From positions 468,958,008 through 469,022,007 of the forward strand of contig NC_081405.1 of the NCBI RefSeq assembly GCF_030272615.1: DNA of 64,000 nucleotides. The letters are read 5' to 3'. The translations under genes were made by a program, and so were the position numbers. This document shows positions 11,960-24,399 of the stretch, in pieces; position 1 is the first letter of the stretch, and the number at the start of each line of letters is the position of its first letter. The notes below the pieces were generated by a model, which made no database searches, was not told the origin of the DNA, and saw nothing but the letters and a program-made list of their open reading frames with translations. Source of the DNA: Cryptomeria japonica. Lineage: Eukaryota; Streptophyta; Pinopsida; Cupressales; Cupressaceae.

Positions 11960-13749
11960 ATGTCGAACAGGAAAAAGGGTAGGAAACCTAAATATGGGGA
12001 AGGCAATGAGAGGCCAAAAAAATGTAGAATGTTGTCTTCGTACTTTGGCTTTGGAAAAGATTGTGGTGAAAATCGGGAAGGTACATAATCACAAGTACAA
12101 GTATAAAATTCACAACCTACACTGCATGTTGAAGACAACGGTGAACTCGATATCTCAGATCAGGGTGATCTTGAAGAAGATTATCTAGTAGATACCCAAG
12201 TTAGCCAAAATGATATACTCGACTTGGGTGATAATGCCATAGATGATAATGCATAGAAGGGGAAAAGAAAAGCCAGATCAAAAAAAGGATCAACCAAAAT
12301 AAAAAAAAGGATCAAGAGTGGGATATGTTAGTGAGGAATTTTCAAATTAATTGGGCATCAAAGTATCCATTCATTGAACCGATGGAGAATCCAATTGAAG
12401 GCGAGCCTCCAATAGAATGCATGTGTAAGATTTGCATCTGGAAACATAACAAGGAAATTAGGTTGCAGCTAAAATTTGACACCATAGAAAAGCATATGGG
12501 TAAAGTTTATGAAAAAAAATGATAGACAAAGTTGAAAAATTAGTGATAAGATGGAAAACAAAGGAGGAATGTAAGCATGTGAGGAATGTCGAAGAGTATC
12601 ATTTTCATGAGAAAATACAAACGAAGCCTACATAAGTTAAAGGTTCTATTGAAGCTAGTTTTGGAAAAGCAATGCAAATAGAACAATTGGGAAAAGTTGT
12701 TCAGTTAAGTGTTGTTTTTTATATTTTGAGCAGAGGGCGTGCTATGATAGATTTCCCATCAATTAGTGGTTTATTACACTTTTTGAAAGTTCCTAATTAT
12801 CCTACTAGTCACTGGTCAGTAAATAGTGGATGGGAATGGGCAAGTTGTCTTGTTGAGATTGAAAAAGAAGACATAAAGGAAAAAATAAGAGTCAAAATTA
12901 ATTTCATTTTCTTTAGACGAAGTTACGACAGTAGACAATACTTCATGGGTAACTAGCAAGAGTTACAAGGGAAGATTTTGACAAGATTGTTGAGTCAGTA
13001 ACTACTTGTGTGAAGAAAATTTCCTATGATCTTTCCTCATAGATTAGAAGCAGATTCCCTCTTGACAACCTAGTCAAAGCCATGTCTATTGTGTTTCCTC
13101 AATATTTTAGCCTCAATAGTGCAGCTGATTTTTAAAGTAAGATACTGACTTTGATAAAACAATTTTGTATATCCAGAGAATTGAATGGAGTAACTATAAA
13201 TGGAATATTAGATGAAACTCATCTTAGAGATAAATCATCTCATTTTTCATACACTATGAGGAAACAATATGATAGAATGAAGAACCCCCACAAAGAGGGA
13301 TACATAACAAGGCTTTGGAAATATATAGCTAAGAAGGTAGCGTTGCGTGATTCAATACCAAAATATTTGAAGCTTGTTGATTTATGTCTTACCATGATAT
13401 TGGATTCAGTGGAAGATGAGAGAGTTTTTAGTGCTTTGGGGTTCCTAAAATCAAAGCTAAGAAACAAACTAGACAAAAATTTGGAAAATTGCTTGAGGCT
13501 CTATACATCTAGGTATGATGTCCACACTTTTCCTTACGATAGGGCACTGAAAATCTGGAGGTCCAAATGTGAAAGAAGAGGTTTGGACAACACTTCAACC
13601 CAAAGTGCCAGTGGGACTATTGACTCATGTACTAGACCTACTAGTAGCATTGAGATGTAGTTCAATGAAGGTATGAAGACTCGAAGTGAAGAAAACACAG
13701 ACAAGAAGCAAGAAATCTCTGAATTTGATGAGGATGAATGGCAACTGTA
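11960..13749 (+). pseudogene. hAT-superfamily transposase remnant
   Basis: Starts at ATG 11960 (MSNRKKGRKPKYGEG), a basic N-terminus. Around 12318-12522 lies a Cys/His segment (CMCKICIW ... DTIEKHMGK) like the zinc-finger region of hAT-like proteins. At 12672-12950 comes LLHFLKVPNYPTSHWSVNSG and a segment ending DEVTTVDNTSW. At 13151-13660 lies a typical hAT dimerisation region with SVEDERVFSALGFLKSKLRN. The acidic C-terminus ends at TAA 13747-13749. The block that should follow DEVTTVDNTSW, normally a few hundred residues including much of the catalytic core, is missing: the text jumps at about 12950 to sequence close to the dimerisation region. Frameshifts and stops confirm a dead gene. The family call is firm, the subgroup is not. 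Confidence 0.78.
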
Positions 13750-14637
13750 AGAGATTGGTATTTATTAATCTTATTACTGTATCTCATCATTCATATTAAA
13801 AAAAGAATATTAATATGGTTGATAACTTGATGATATTTTATGAGTCTGTCAACTTTTTGCAATTAGAATTTAATATTGATTTGTAATTGTATTTTTCAAC
13901 TTTCTATTTCTAAATTTAAAATAGCATAATAAAATACCATAATGTGTTTATTGATACAGAGATATTTATTTAGACATGTTGAGAAGTTAGATTTTCATTA
14001 ATTCTTTCAAAATATAGCCATATGATACAATTCATTTAATACACCACTTTGTGTGATTCTCCATGCAAAAGTCAATACAAAGTTTAAGAACCCTTTGCAA
14101 ATGACCCTGAATTCCCTTTTATAGAAACAAGGGAGCAACAACAGCTTTAGGTCAATTTGCAACATGTGAAGACTCAACATCAAAATCAATTACTAAGGCA
14201 CTGAACATTGAATATATCATCCCGACTGCCATCATTATTACAAACTCAACACAAATTTACATGGCCATCATGGGCCAGATTAGAAATTTAGCAATTTAAC
14301 AATTGCTACATGTCTCTAGTTCAAAAAAAAGAGTTCAAAATTAAATATTAATTAAAGCCATGAAAAATTAAATATAGATAATAGCAGTGCCCAAAACCTA
14401 GTAATCAAAAATAGAGAAATGCAGAAATGTTAAAACTTGGGAGAATTTGAGAATACAAATTTACAAGCTGAAGGTTTGAACTATTCATCATAGATTCATA
14501 GGCTGGATTAGCAATAGCGAGTGCTGGTTTTTTTCTATTCATAAAACAAAGTTATTTCAAGCGATGCCAAATTCCAAATAGAAAAAACATAAAACCTTGA
14601 AATTAAGAGTAAAAGAAAAAAACTATGCAATACATAC
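13750..14637. other. non-coding, AT-rich interval
   Basis: Lies between the end of the hAT remnant and the end of the long minus-strand frame E. No gene, LTR end or terminal inverted repeat was recognised. A short minus-strand open frame at 14007-14189 has no features. Confidence 0.45.
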
Positions 14638-16028
14638 TATGATTCTTGAGATTTATGTGCCAGTTTTTGTAGGGGGCTCCACTCTTTGTCTAATGGAAGG
14701 TCAATATTCTTTAAACTATGGAAAGTCAACTACAACTTCATTAACAATCCATATTTAGAAGAGTGACTTGACATCACTGTTTCACCCAATAACGCATTCA
14801 GAGTTGTAAATGGTTTGATAAATTCTAGAAAGATTTTGGGAGTTGTGTTCTTAGGAAGCAAGTCTAAATCAGACTTCATTTTTATCTCCATGCTTTTTTT
14901 TAAGCTTCTTTTCCAATGAATTTATTTGATGGGTCAATGGTCTTAGGCAAACTAAGTTTAATCAAAGTAGTTGTCTTTTCTTGTAGCTTCAATATCTTTT
15001 TGCCACATTTATCCATAACTTCTGATGTTTCCCTTAGTTTCTGGCATTTTTGAAGGATAGATGATGTCTTAACTGTGGCATCAATGCAGTTGTTAATTCC
15101 CTTGGATGCCAAATAGTTGTCACTGGTACTGTAGACTACTTGCAAAATCTATTTTGCCATATCCTCTTTTGAATAAACATGTATGCTCTTCTCAATGTGC
15201 CCTTTGATTTTCAAATGAATTAATCTCAGACTTTCATTTAATTCAAACCATTCACACAACGTGTCACTCCTCTGCATTATTTGCCCCCAAATGTTTTCTT
15301 TATATATACTTCATTTTATTTTTCATATTATCTTTCAATCTATCCTCCAAAGTTTTAATTTTATCATTTGCATTGTGCAAGTCTTCTTTCATTTGTGCAC
15401 ATTTCTTTCTTTCTTCCTCTACTTCCTCTTCTAAATTTTTTTCTTTTTCCTTCTCATGATCCAATAGGTCTTGTATTTTTCTTATTTTGGTAGTAGTAGA
15501 CTCATAACTTTTATATAATTTTTGAAAACTAGCTCTTTCATCATCAATTGTTTTACTCCTTTTAGTCATTTTTTCACTTAGTTCCTTCAATTCTGCCTCC
15601 ATCTTTTCCTACTCTACAAGTTCTACCGTAAAGCCCAAATTTTTTATCCTTTTCTGTAAATCATTGCACTTGTTATCTACTTCTTTCCTCTTTTATTTTT
15701 CATTTGCCAGGTCTACCTGTAACTTTTCTATTTGTTTATCCAGTTTATTTTTTTCTCTCTCCACCTTTAGCAGTGAAGTGTAGACCAGTTCATTAGTCCT
15801 TTTTGACACACTAATTTTGTCCACATTTTGTACTTTGGAAAAATCCATTTTGAGGGTGCTAACTTAAAATTCACAGGGATCTATCTGAATGTGTGGTGGA
15901 TTTGTATCTTTATTTGGGGCCATAACAACCATGAACTCCATCATATCTTTATGTGGGTCATATGTTGGAAATACCATGTTCCTTGCAGGTTGTTCATCTA
16001 AAACTTTAGTTAGGGCAAACCTCTACAA
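14638..16028 (-). pseudogene. unidentified long frame E, C-terminal part (coiled coil)
   Basis: This is the downstream part of the frame whose N-terminal part lies at 24400-27065, separated by element A. From 16028 down it reads FALTKVLDEQPARNMVFPTY, a short globular stretch. Then come about 200 residues of strongly charged heptad-like sequence (15300-15850, rich in Lys/Glu, e.g. DLLDHEKEKEKNLEEEVEEE), predicted as coiled coil. A further helical stretch lies at 14900-15145 and a final segment ends at TAG near 14638. There are several in-frame stops, and a one-base shift in an A-run near 14890. The reading frame lines up with the N-terminal part if A and one target copy are taken out. Function unknown. 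Similar size and layout to frame D at 59.5 kb. Confidence 0.6.
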
Positions 16029-17127
16029 TGATAGACTTATAAAGCACTGAGAGGGGGGGCTGAATTAGTGACACCAAAACCAATACTACTTTAAACAATG
16101 ACTGATAGATATACTTAACAATTTTACTCAACACTATGCATGCAATCCAAAATGACATTAAAGAATCCACAATAGCATAAGTATTTATATGTGGAAAACC
16201 CAAAAGGGAAAAACCACGGTGAGATGGGACTCGCAAGTTAACTAGGTGTAGTAATACGTAACTGATTGGTTAAGGATTACAAAAGTGCTCTACTAGGAGT
16301 GAATCCTGTTAAAGATCCCAAAGCTATGTAAGGAGCTATACCCTGTTAAAAGTAACCTAAGTAGAGGATTTCTAAATCCAAACTAATGGATCACCTTGTT
16401 AAAGGATTTGTACAATGAAGCTTGTTAGAACTTACCTGGTTAGGGGATTTGACTATTGTAATGATTAGAAAACAATAGGTGGTGTGATCTAGAAGTAGCA
16501 CAACTTGCTTGAATAGATCCTCTTTTGTGCACTCAAAAATGCATCACCAATATACTCTGCAATGCCTTCAATAACTTTAACACTTCTATCTTCACATAAA
16601 ATCATCTCATATCATATCATATCATATCTTCAAAATAGTTCATCATAATGGCATTATATAGACATTTAGATTTCATGTCATCTTAGAAATTATATCACAA
16701 TTTTCTAGGTGCAGTGTATCTAGACAATCAAATATAACTCATCACAAATTACCGCCAAAATTTGTCGGTTAGGGTAACTCATCACGATCGATGATAACTA
16801 ATCACACAATCAATGAATACCGATTGGAATATCGATACCGGTTAGAGTTAACCTTTGTCAACATGTAAACTGATTGTCCTCTATTGCTTCTTTGATGGTC
16901 TCTGCTGAATCTTCAAGTTGATGTTAATTTATTTCCTGCATATACCGGTTGTCTCCATGTACCGGTTTGACACTCTCTAAACCATCATAAACTAAACTTC
17001 CAATACCGGTTGCAATACAAGTAACTTTAGAAGTAATACTGGTAGACAATGTGAACATATGTGTGTGTACATGTTTCATCAATGATAGCATATGAAGTCA
17101 TTCATTACAATCATCATCAAGACAACA
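16029..17127 (-). repeat. element A 3' LTR
   Basis: 1,099 bp, starting TGATAGACTTATAAAG and ending AAGACAACA on the plus strand. It contains the box at 16189-16224 shared with the element C LTRs, and an (ATATC)n microsatellite at about 16607-16629 that is expanded relative to the other LTR (about 23886-23900). Confidence 0.9.
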
Positions 17128-17141
17128 ATCTCCCCCTTTGG
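17128..17141 (-). other. element A polypurine tract
   Basis: The minus strand reads CCAAAGGGGGAGAT directly before the 3' LTR start TGTTGTC. The same tract stands beside the 3' LTR of element C. Confidence 0.85.
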
Positions 17142-17374
17142 CATTGATTGCAACACCTAGAAAATTTTACAACTTTACAACTAAGTGTGCTTACAACAAA
17201 AATTGTAGATATATATTTCTACTCCCCCTTAAGAATACATACAAAATCTTCACAACACATACATATTTCTACTCCCCCTTTGACAACAATACCAAATTGA
17301 AAAGAAAAATACATATAAGTGTAGCAAAATTTGCATCAAAAGTGTTTACATATACAAAAACTTAAAAGTCTGTA

Positions 17375-20300
17375 TTAGGGAGTGTTCACTTCAATTTGCA
17401 AGAAAATGTCACTGAAAGTAATCTTCATTTGAGAAAAATCATTTTCCCACGTTTCCAGTAAAGTTTCAAAAATCTCAATGGTTGTCATAATCTGTGCAGA
17501 AAATTCTTCCATTGCATTAATTGTACTCATCTATAGAGTCACCAAAACCGCTTTTGCATCCTTGTATATGCGTTGCAAGATGTCCACCTTCGGTCTCAAT
17601 AAGTTCTTTAACTCCTTCAGTGATCAGAGTGTCTTTGCCTGTTCAAAATCATAGACATCTAACCGGTTTTCCAAATCATCCACAAATTTGCCAAAAGTTA
17701 AGATTGAATCCTGTAAAGGTATGTAGGCATTACATATCTTTGCCAGTTCTAGTTTTGTTTATGTTCTCTTCTTAACTATATCAGCATAGAAAAATGGAAC
17801 ATTAGATGTGTAGGCTATAATTATGCCTCCTGTCTCAATAGCTTTTCTCAAAAGATCTTTATTCAGGGATAAAGAAATCTTCCTTGTATCAATATATTTC
17901 ATTATTTGTTCTCCTCTTTTCTTCCTGTAGTTTTTCTCAGCCATAGTCTGAGCTACTTCCTTAAGGGACTTGAGTTGGTCAGAAGCATCTGCAACCAACT
18001 GGCCAAGCTTTCAAATAGGAGTTGACAAATTCCGTATAGCAGTCTCTGGTAGAAGACTTGACAAAATTTCTACTGCAGTTTGGATGGTTTTTGCTTCTTT
18101 CCTCTGTTCCTTAATCCTCTTCTTATGTGCTCTAGATTGCATCACATTTTCAATCTCCAAAAATTCCAATGCACTCATATTATCAACATCTATAGGCCCT
18201 TTGATGCCAAATGATTCATCATCATCATTATTTTGTTGTATGACTAATGACTTCCCTAGTTCAGCAAATTTCTCCTCATTTTTCTCTCTCTCTTGTTCTT
18301 TCTCCTTTTTCTATTCTGAGGTCTTCTCTACAACTCTTTTTGTAGGTTTCTCTTGAGTGGCTTGTGAAACCGATGGGAGTTGTGATTTCACTGGTTGATC
18401 ATTTACCAATAGGGGTGGAATATCCACACTTGGTTGAGTTGTCGATATATCCACTACATTAACCTATGAATCAATAATTATAGGTGGTTGCTTATCTGGT
18501 TCAATGATATTCCTAGATAGATAAATGGTATCTTGTATGTCTTCAACAAAGATCACCAATTAGGAAGTAGTGTCATCCTTCTTCTTGATAGGATAGACAA
18601 TATCATCTTGTACTATTTCTTCCTCATTTGTTTCCAGTTGTACTTCAGTATCTTTCTCATTAGCCCATTGGGATTCTATTAGTTGATGCATTCTCTAAAT
18701 GTCCCTTGCTATCTAATGAGTCTCAAATTCAATAGATTGAGTTTTCCCATTCAATGACTTCAATATTATTGCCTTAGAGATAAACTGCCCTTTGTAATTG
18801 TCAAGTAAGGCAACTAATTCATCTCTAGATAATTCAGGAAAATATTGAATAAATACATTATCAATAATTTCTTGATCTTTGTCAACAACAATTTGCCACT
18901 TATTTGCAAGAATATAATACAAAGAATCAGAAATATCATTTTTAATATCCTAAGGTAATTGATTATATTGACATAAATAGTTGATTACCTGTTGAATAAT
19001 TTGTTCCTTCTTATCTTCATCAAATAAATCAAAACATTTCTTGACATTATCAAATCTGTTCCTCCCTAATGTTTTCAATGTCTTCTCAAAATCAGTCATA
19101 GGCTTGTAAGATAAGAAATTAATAGGAATACTTGCCTTTGGCACTTCTTTTACTTGTTTAGTTGCTTTACTAGTTGCTTTCATTTTCTTGGGTTCCTCCT
19201 CAATATCAGTATCATCAGATTATGCTTGAAGAATTAGTTGTCGGCCTCTCTTCTTTGTTGTAGTCTGCTTCGTATCAGTTACTTTGGGTACCTATTCCTT
19301 TTTAACTTGGACACTTCATGTCACTCTTGTATTAGTAGGTACAAAGGGTTTTGAAGGTGCTTTCTCAACCTTCTTCTTCTTTCCTTTAACATTACTGGGT
19401 TGAGCACTATTGGTTTTAGCTTTTGCAGTTTGCTCCTCAACAGTATCCAGTCTTTTCTTCTTCTTGTCCACTGGAGATTCCAATAGGTTATTGGCATAAC
19501 CAATTAATAATTCATAATTGACTTCATAGCTCATGTCTTCCACTACACCTTTTCTCGGTTCAATAGCTTCCATCAGACAAAAATTAGTGGTGACTATGAA
19601 AATGATGTTCTTAGCAAAGTTTTTCACCACATCCTTAGGTAGCCTTACCCTCATACTCAATTTCTTCTTAAATTAATTTAAGTTCTTGTTCATTGTAGTA
19701 GAGAAAGTGTTCTTAATAGCCTTAATGTTGTTCTTCATCCGAGCAACTATTGGTAGGTCTTTAGACCATTCTATGTCACCAATTCTCGATAGGAAATTCT
19801 GAAAGTAAAACAATAAACCAATCAATAACTGACCAAATTTAAAATTTTGATTGCTATCCTTCTTAATTGATTATAGATTCAACATCAGTTGACTCCTTAT
19901 GGCCTCACATAGGTCATAATTTGCATTCTCAGCAATCATTTTATAGGTTGTATGCACTGTTGTAGATGGCACACTATTAATTCTATTAGAATAGAATATC
20001 CCGTAGCCTATAACCATAGTAGCTAGTTTAACCACTAGGTCCTTAATGTTATTAACAGAAAATGCATGCCCATCAGAGGTAGATGAGGTCAAAGTGGTTA
20101 CAGTTTCTTTAGAAATTTGCCTCAGCTTGGGAACTTCATCGGTTGACCAAAAGCTAGTCACAACTTGAATAGCTTCCTTGGTTATAGTGTGTGTCCTCTC
20201 CAAATACATGTTTTCATTATGAACACAACTTAGAATTATTCTGATGTGTTCCTCTTCAAAATCCTCAAGAAAATAAGCTTCATTATGAAAACCCTTCTCA

Positions 20301-20548
20301 TAAACCTTGATATATGCAGGTTGAATCTTTTCGCTCTTATCGCAAAGGGATTTCAATTGAGAATAAATTGACAATAATCCTAAATCTTTGATTTTACAAT
20401 CAATATAGCTAGACAAATCACCTTTTACAATGACACCATCAGGAACTTGAGATAAAGCATTGTAAGACACAATTCGTTCGGATTCCACAACCTCCATAGA
20501 TTCTGATGTGATCATTAGCCTCTCTACTTGCTTAGATGATGAAGCCAT
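17375..20548 (-). pseudogene. element A second long frame, unidentified protein
   Basis: Starts at ATG 20546-20548 (MASSSKQVERLMITSESMEV) and, with several stops and at least one shift near 17520, runs about 1,057 codons to TAA 17375-17377. The N-terminal 225 residues (19871-20548) look globular, including ITKEAIQVVTSFW. Then come Lys-rich and Pro/Thr-rich linkers (19200-19450), a helical middle (18713-19183), and an acidic/Gln-rich region. A charged coiled-coil stretch (18130-18350) is followed by a helical C-terminus with FVDDLENRLDVYDFEQ. No protease, integrase or RT motif is present. It takes the place where pol should be. Distant likeness to D and E is possible: similar length, a KMIAENANYDL-type helix, charged coiled coil. 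No function is known to me. Confidence 0.6.
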
Positions 20549-21043
20549 TTAGATAAACTTGATTCGAAAAGGGATTTACAAATAAATACCTTAATTCTCA
20601 CACACCGCCTCAGTTACCGGTTGATTACTCAAATGCACACTAGTTCAACCTTCACTAATCTTTGAATCAACTTCAATCATGCAAATCATGACACAAATTC
20701 ATCTAAAACCAGCTAGCAAATCTCTCTTTGCTCTGCAAGTGCTGAAGAGTTCTCTTTTGAATATATTTACGGTAAAAATAACATAGTAAAACTTGCTTTT
20801 ATCCTTTTAACCTACTACATTAAATGCTCGACTGATAGGGTTACAAACACTAATACACCGCTTAATGATCCATACAATATTAATAGGTGTAAAACTGGTT
20901 GATAAACTTTTGAAAAACCAATTGACAAAAGATATCAAGATTTCAAACATAACAACTCAAAATTCAAACTCTCTTACCACTCATCTTTCAAGGGGTCTGG
21001 AAGTAGATTTACTGGTATGCTCCCCTTATCCCTGTTGAAAGGC
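20549..21043. other. non-coding spacer between element A frames
   Basis: About 0.5 kb without coding signs. It contains ACCGGTT-type motifs as in the LTRs. It could hold a promoter or splice signals for the second frame, but nothing specific was seen. Confidence 0.4.
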
Positions 21044-23230
21044 TCAATTCACCGGTGCAGTATTATCCACACTAGGTGAAGGATAAGGTTCTTTTGCAAG
21101 CATATCATCATTCTTCCTTTTCCATATTTGATTCATTTCCTCTCTAGTTTCCTCAATATTTACCATTTGCTTACCTTTCTGATCTACATAATGATTAATT
21201 GGTTCGTTCTTTCTGGATCTATAGAACTTCACCATGTGTCTTAGTTTATGAGAATGATAGCAGGCCATTCTAGATGATCTCCAAGGTCATGCATTGCCTA
21301 TTCCAGTTCTCCTTCTACAATTCATAGCCACATGACCATAATTGTTGTAGACACCTAAAACTAATTAAATCAATATTTAAATAATTTAAGCCTATCAACA
21401 TAATTAATTAGCTTAATTGTGTTATCCTTATTCTTCTCAATGTTAATTAATTTATCAAATAAATTAATTATTCCCCTATTCTTCTAAAGTCCCATCCAAT
21501 AATTATTTCCTCTAAACCCACTCAGTTAATTAATTCTAATTAATTAACCTAGTCATGTGATTCCTACAAATCACTTTTCCTAATCCCACTCAACCTAATT
21601 AATCCTTCTAGAATCTCTCATAATCATGCTTATCATTATCCCTCAATTTTTTAATTCCCACTCATGTCACATCAACATTGAGTGTGTCAAAGAAATTCAA
21701 ATTTCTTTGAATCCTTCAATGCATCCTTATTTTGGAATTTTTAATTCCTCATATTTGAAATTCAAATTTCTCCCCCCTTTTCTCAAGAAATTGTATCCTA
21801 TTTATTTTCCCAAGGTGCCCTTGATCCATGCCTTCTATCTACAATCAATCTCAACCCTTCATGATCATATCAATCTTGGCCCTCCATTGGCCTTCTCCAA
21901 TCTATAAATTGGAGCCTATTCTCCTCACAAAGGATCCACTTCTCATGCATTGTCATGCTTCTCTTTTCTCTTCTCTCTTCATATTCCTCTATCAAATCCA
22001 TCCATCCTTAATCTTTCAATCCAAATCCAATCCATAAGTCTATCTTTTTGAGCACAAAGGAGATCAATCCACATCCAAATCAAGCAAGCAACACATCAAG
22101 TGGAGCATCAAGGGCGCATCCTCATCATCCACTTCATCAAGCTTGATCCAAAGGAGAAGGTAAAATAGCAAGGTAAAAATGATCTCTTGATGTTTTAGTG
22201 TTTTGATGCTTATTTCATTTTGTTTTTTATTGTTCAACCTTCCACTCCATTTTCCCATCTTCAATTGTTATAAATGGTGCAAATGACATTAGTTACCTTT
22301 TCCATCTCAAATGGACTAAATCGGTTGACTTAGGGTATCTGCTAGTTCATGTTACCCTGGTTATCATAGGTTCTCATCCAATTACCATTAGTTCTTGGAC
22401 TCATGTGAGGTGCTGGATTATTTGCTCCATATATGCATTCAACTAATCTATGTCCATACATTTTGCATGTGAAACAATGACCTTCAAATATCTTAGATAC
22501 ATACCTAGTATTTACATTGTAGTTTGTATTCCTATTGGGTTTGTTTCTACACACATTTGCAGTATGTCCAGGTTTATGATAGACAAAGCAAACAGGTTTA
22601 AAAAAATTCTTATCGGTAGGCTTGTTACCCTTAGGAGAAGTTTTGTCCTTTTGAAAGTTTCTCTTTGTTCCAGAAGACTCTCCTTTCTCAGATGTATTAA
22701 ATCCTAGTCTAGATGTATCACCTTTCGTCCTTTGTGATTGGATCTGCCCGTCTAGCATGGTAGAACTTTTACTGAACTTTTCCAGCTTTCCATTAGCCTC
22801 ACTAAGCTCTCTGGTAAGATCTTCATTGTGTTTTGTAAGAGTCTCTCTTAGGGATGATGTCATTTCAAGATCTAGTTGCAAATCCTCTTTTTCTTATTTT
22901 TCTGCATGCCAATGCTCATGCAAAGTTGCATTTTCTTGCTTGATCTTAGCAATCTCATTATCTCTTTCTTTGACAAGGTCTTCAGCTTCCAGCTCTTGAC
23001 TCATGTGGATAGTTAGGGCTTCTAACTCTCTTCTCAGATTTAGCTTTTCACTATTCATTTTTTCAACTTCTTCAGCTAATGCATAAATGTTAGCTTCATC
23101 TAAAGAACAATTATTAGATATTTCCAATAGTTGTTCAATCAGCTCTCTCCTTTTGACTTGTGAAGCTTTAAATATGACCGTTAGTAGCTTCAAGCATTCT
23201 AGCCATCTCAAAGTTGCTCATATCCCCCAT
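21044..23230 (-). pseudogene. element A gag (coiled coil plus zinc knuckles), interrupted
   Basis: The probable start is ATG 23228-23230 (MGDMSNFEMARMLEATNG); a frame shift occurs near 23165. Residues from about 22894-23165 and 22700-22881 form long charged heptads (coiled coil). A basic, Ser/Lys-rich linker follows. Then come two knuckles near 22440-22560: CFVYHKPGHTANVC (second Cys replaced by Tyr) and CFTCKMYGHRLVEC (intact CX2CX4HX4C). Two further degenerate knuckles lie at about 21225-21345 and 22269-22290, one of them straddling the solo LTR at 21346-22263. Knuckles bind RNA in packaging. No UBN2-type capsid domain as in element C gag was seen. The reading frame is broken by stops and by the insertion. 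Confidence 0.7.
21346..22263 (+). mobile_element. solo LTR (probably Ty3/gypsy type) inside element A gag
   Basis: A 918-bp sequence starting TGTAGACACC and ending CCCATCTTCA, with a perfect 5-bp target duplication ATTGT at 21341-21345 and 22264-22268. A TATA-like box, CTATAAATTGGAG (21902-21914), lies in the second half of the plus strand and is followed by CT-rich sequence, as in a U3/R junction. No internal genes are present, so it is a solo LTR left by LTR-LTR recombination. It splits a zinc knuckle of element A gag. The short open frames at 21626-22037 and 22064-22264 are chance frames within it. Confidence 0.9.
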
Positions 23231-23277
23231 GGTGGCTTTAGGGTTTCCTTCCAAGTGATTAAGCTTTAAAGAAGTTA

Positions 23278-23290
23278 GGCTCTGATACCA
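23278..23290 (-). other. element A primer-binding site
   Basis: The minus strand reads TGGTATCAGAGCC, complementary to the initiator-Met tRNA 3' end, two bases after the 5' LTR. Confidence 0.88.
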
Positions 23291-23292
23291 AT

Positions 23293-24399
23293 TGATAGAC
23301 TTATAAAGCACTAAGAGGGGGGGTGAATTAGTGACACCAAAACCAATACTAATTTAAACACTGACCGTTAGATATACTTAACAAGTTTACTCAACACTAT
23401 GAATGCAATCCAAAATGATATTAAAGCATCCATCATAACACAAGTGTTTATATGTGGAAAACCAAAATGGGAAAAACTATAGTGAGATGGGACTCACAAG
23501 TTAACTATCTGCAGTAATATGTAACTGCTCGGTTAAGGTCTACAAAAGTGCTATGCTAGGAGTGAATCATGTTAAAGATCCCAAAGCTATGTAAGGAGCT
23601 ATATCCTATTAAAGGTAGTACCCTATTAGGAGTAACCTCAGTAGAGGATTTCTGAATCCAAACTAATGGATCACCTTGTTAAAGGATTTGTACAATGAAG
23701 CTTGTTAGACCTTACCCGGTTAGGGGATTTGACTATCGTAATGATTAGAAAACAACAGGTGGTGTGATCTAGAAGTAGCACAACTTTCTTGAATAGATCT
23801 TCTTTTGCACACTCAAAACTGCATCACCAACATACTCTGCAATGCCTTCAATAACTTTAACACTTCTATCTTCACATCAAATCATCTCATATCATATATT
23901 CAAAATAGTTCATCATAATTTTATTATATAGACATTTATATTTCATGTCGGCTTAGAAATTATATCACAATTTCCTAGGTGCAGTGTATCTGGACAATCA
24001 AACATAACTCATCACAAATTACCGCCAAAATTTTTCGGTTAGGGTAACTCATCACAACCGATGATAACTCATCACACAATTAATGAATATCAGTTGGAAC
24101 ACTGATACCGGTTAGAGTCAACCTTTGTCAACATGTAAACTGATTGTCCTCCATTGCTTCTTTGATGGTCTCCGCTGAATCTTCAAGTTGATGTCAAGTT
24201 ATTTCCTGCATATACCGGTTGTCTCCATGTATCGATTTGACACTCTCTAAACCATCATAAACTAAACTTCCAATGCCGGTTGCAACACAAGTAACTTAAG
24301 AAGTAATACCGGTAGACAATGTGAACATATGTGTGTGTGTACATATTCCATCAATGACAACATATGAATTCATTCATTACAATCATCATCAAGCCAGCA
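23293..24399 (-). repeat. element A 5' LTR
   Basis: 1,107 bp, starting TGATAGACTTATAAAG and ending AAGCCAGCA on the plus strand. It aligns end to end with 16029-17127. By eye about one base in ten differs over the first 230 bp, so the insertion is old. Confidence 0.9.

Larger units (their letters stand above)
16029..24399 (-). mobile_element. element A: LTR retrotransposon lacking pol, inserted in frame E
   Basis: An 8.4-kb element on the minus strand. Its LTRs are 16029-17127 (3') and 23293-24399 (5'), both with TG...CA ends. The initiator-Met primer site is at 23278-23290 and a polypurine tract sits next to the 3' LTR. The flanking 5-mers TACAA (16024-16028) and TGCAA (24400-24404) match at four of five bases, fitting an old target duplication. 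The interior carries a coiled-coil, zinc-knuckle gag (21044-23230, split by a solo LTR) and a long unidentified frame (17375-20548). I saw no protease active site, reverse transcriptase YxDD or integrase motif, so A appears non-autonomous. LTR modules, primer site and polypurine tract resemble copia element C, a candidate relative of its helper. Confidence 0.88.
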
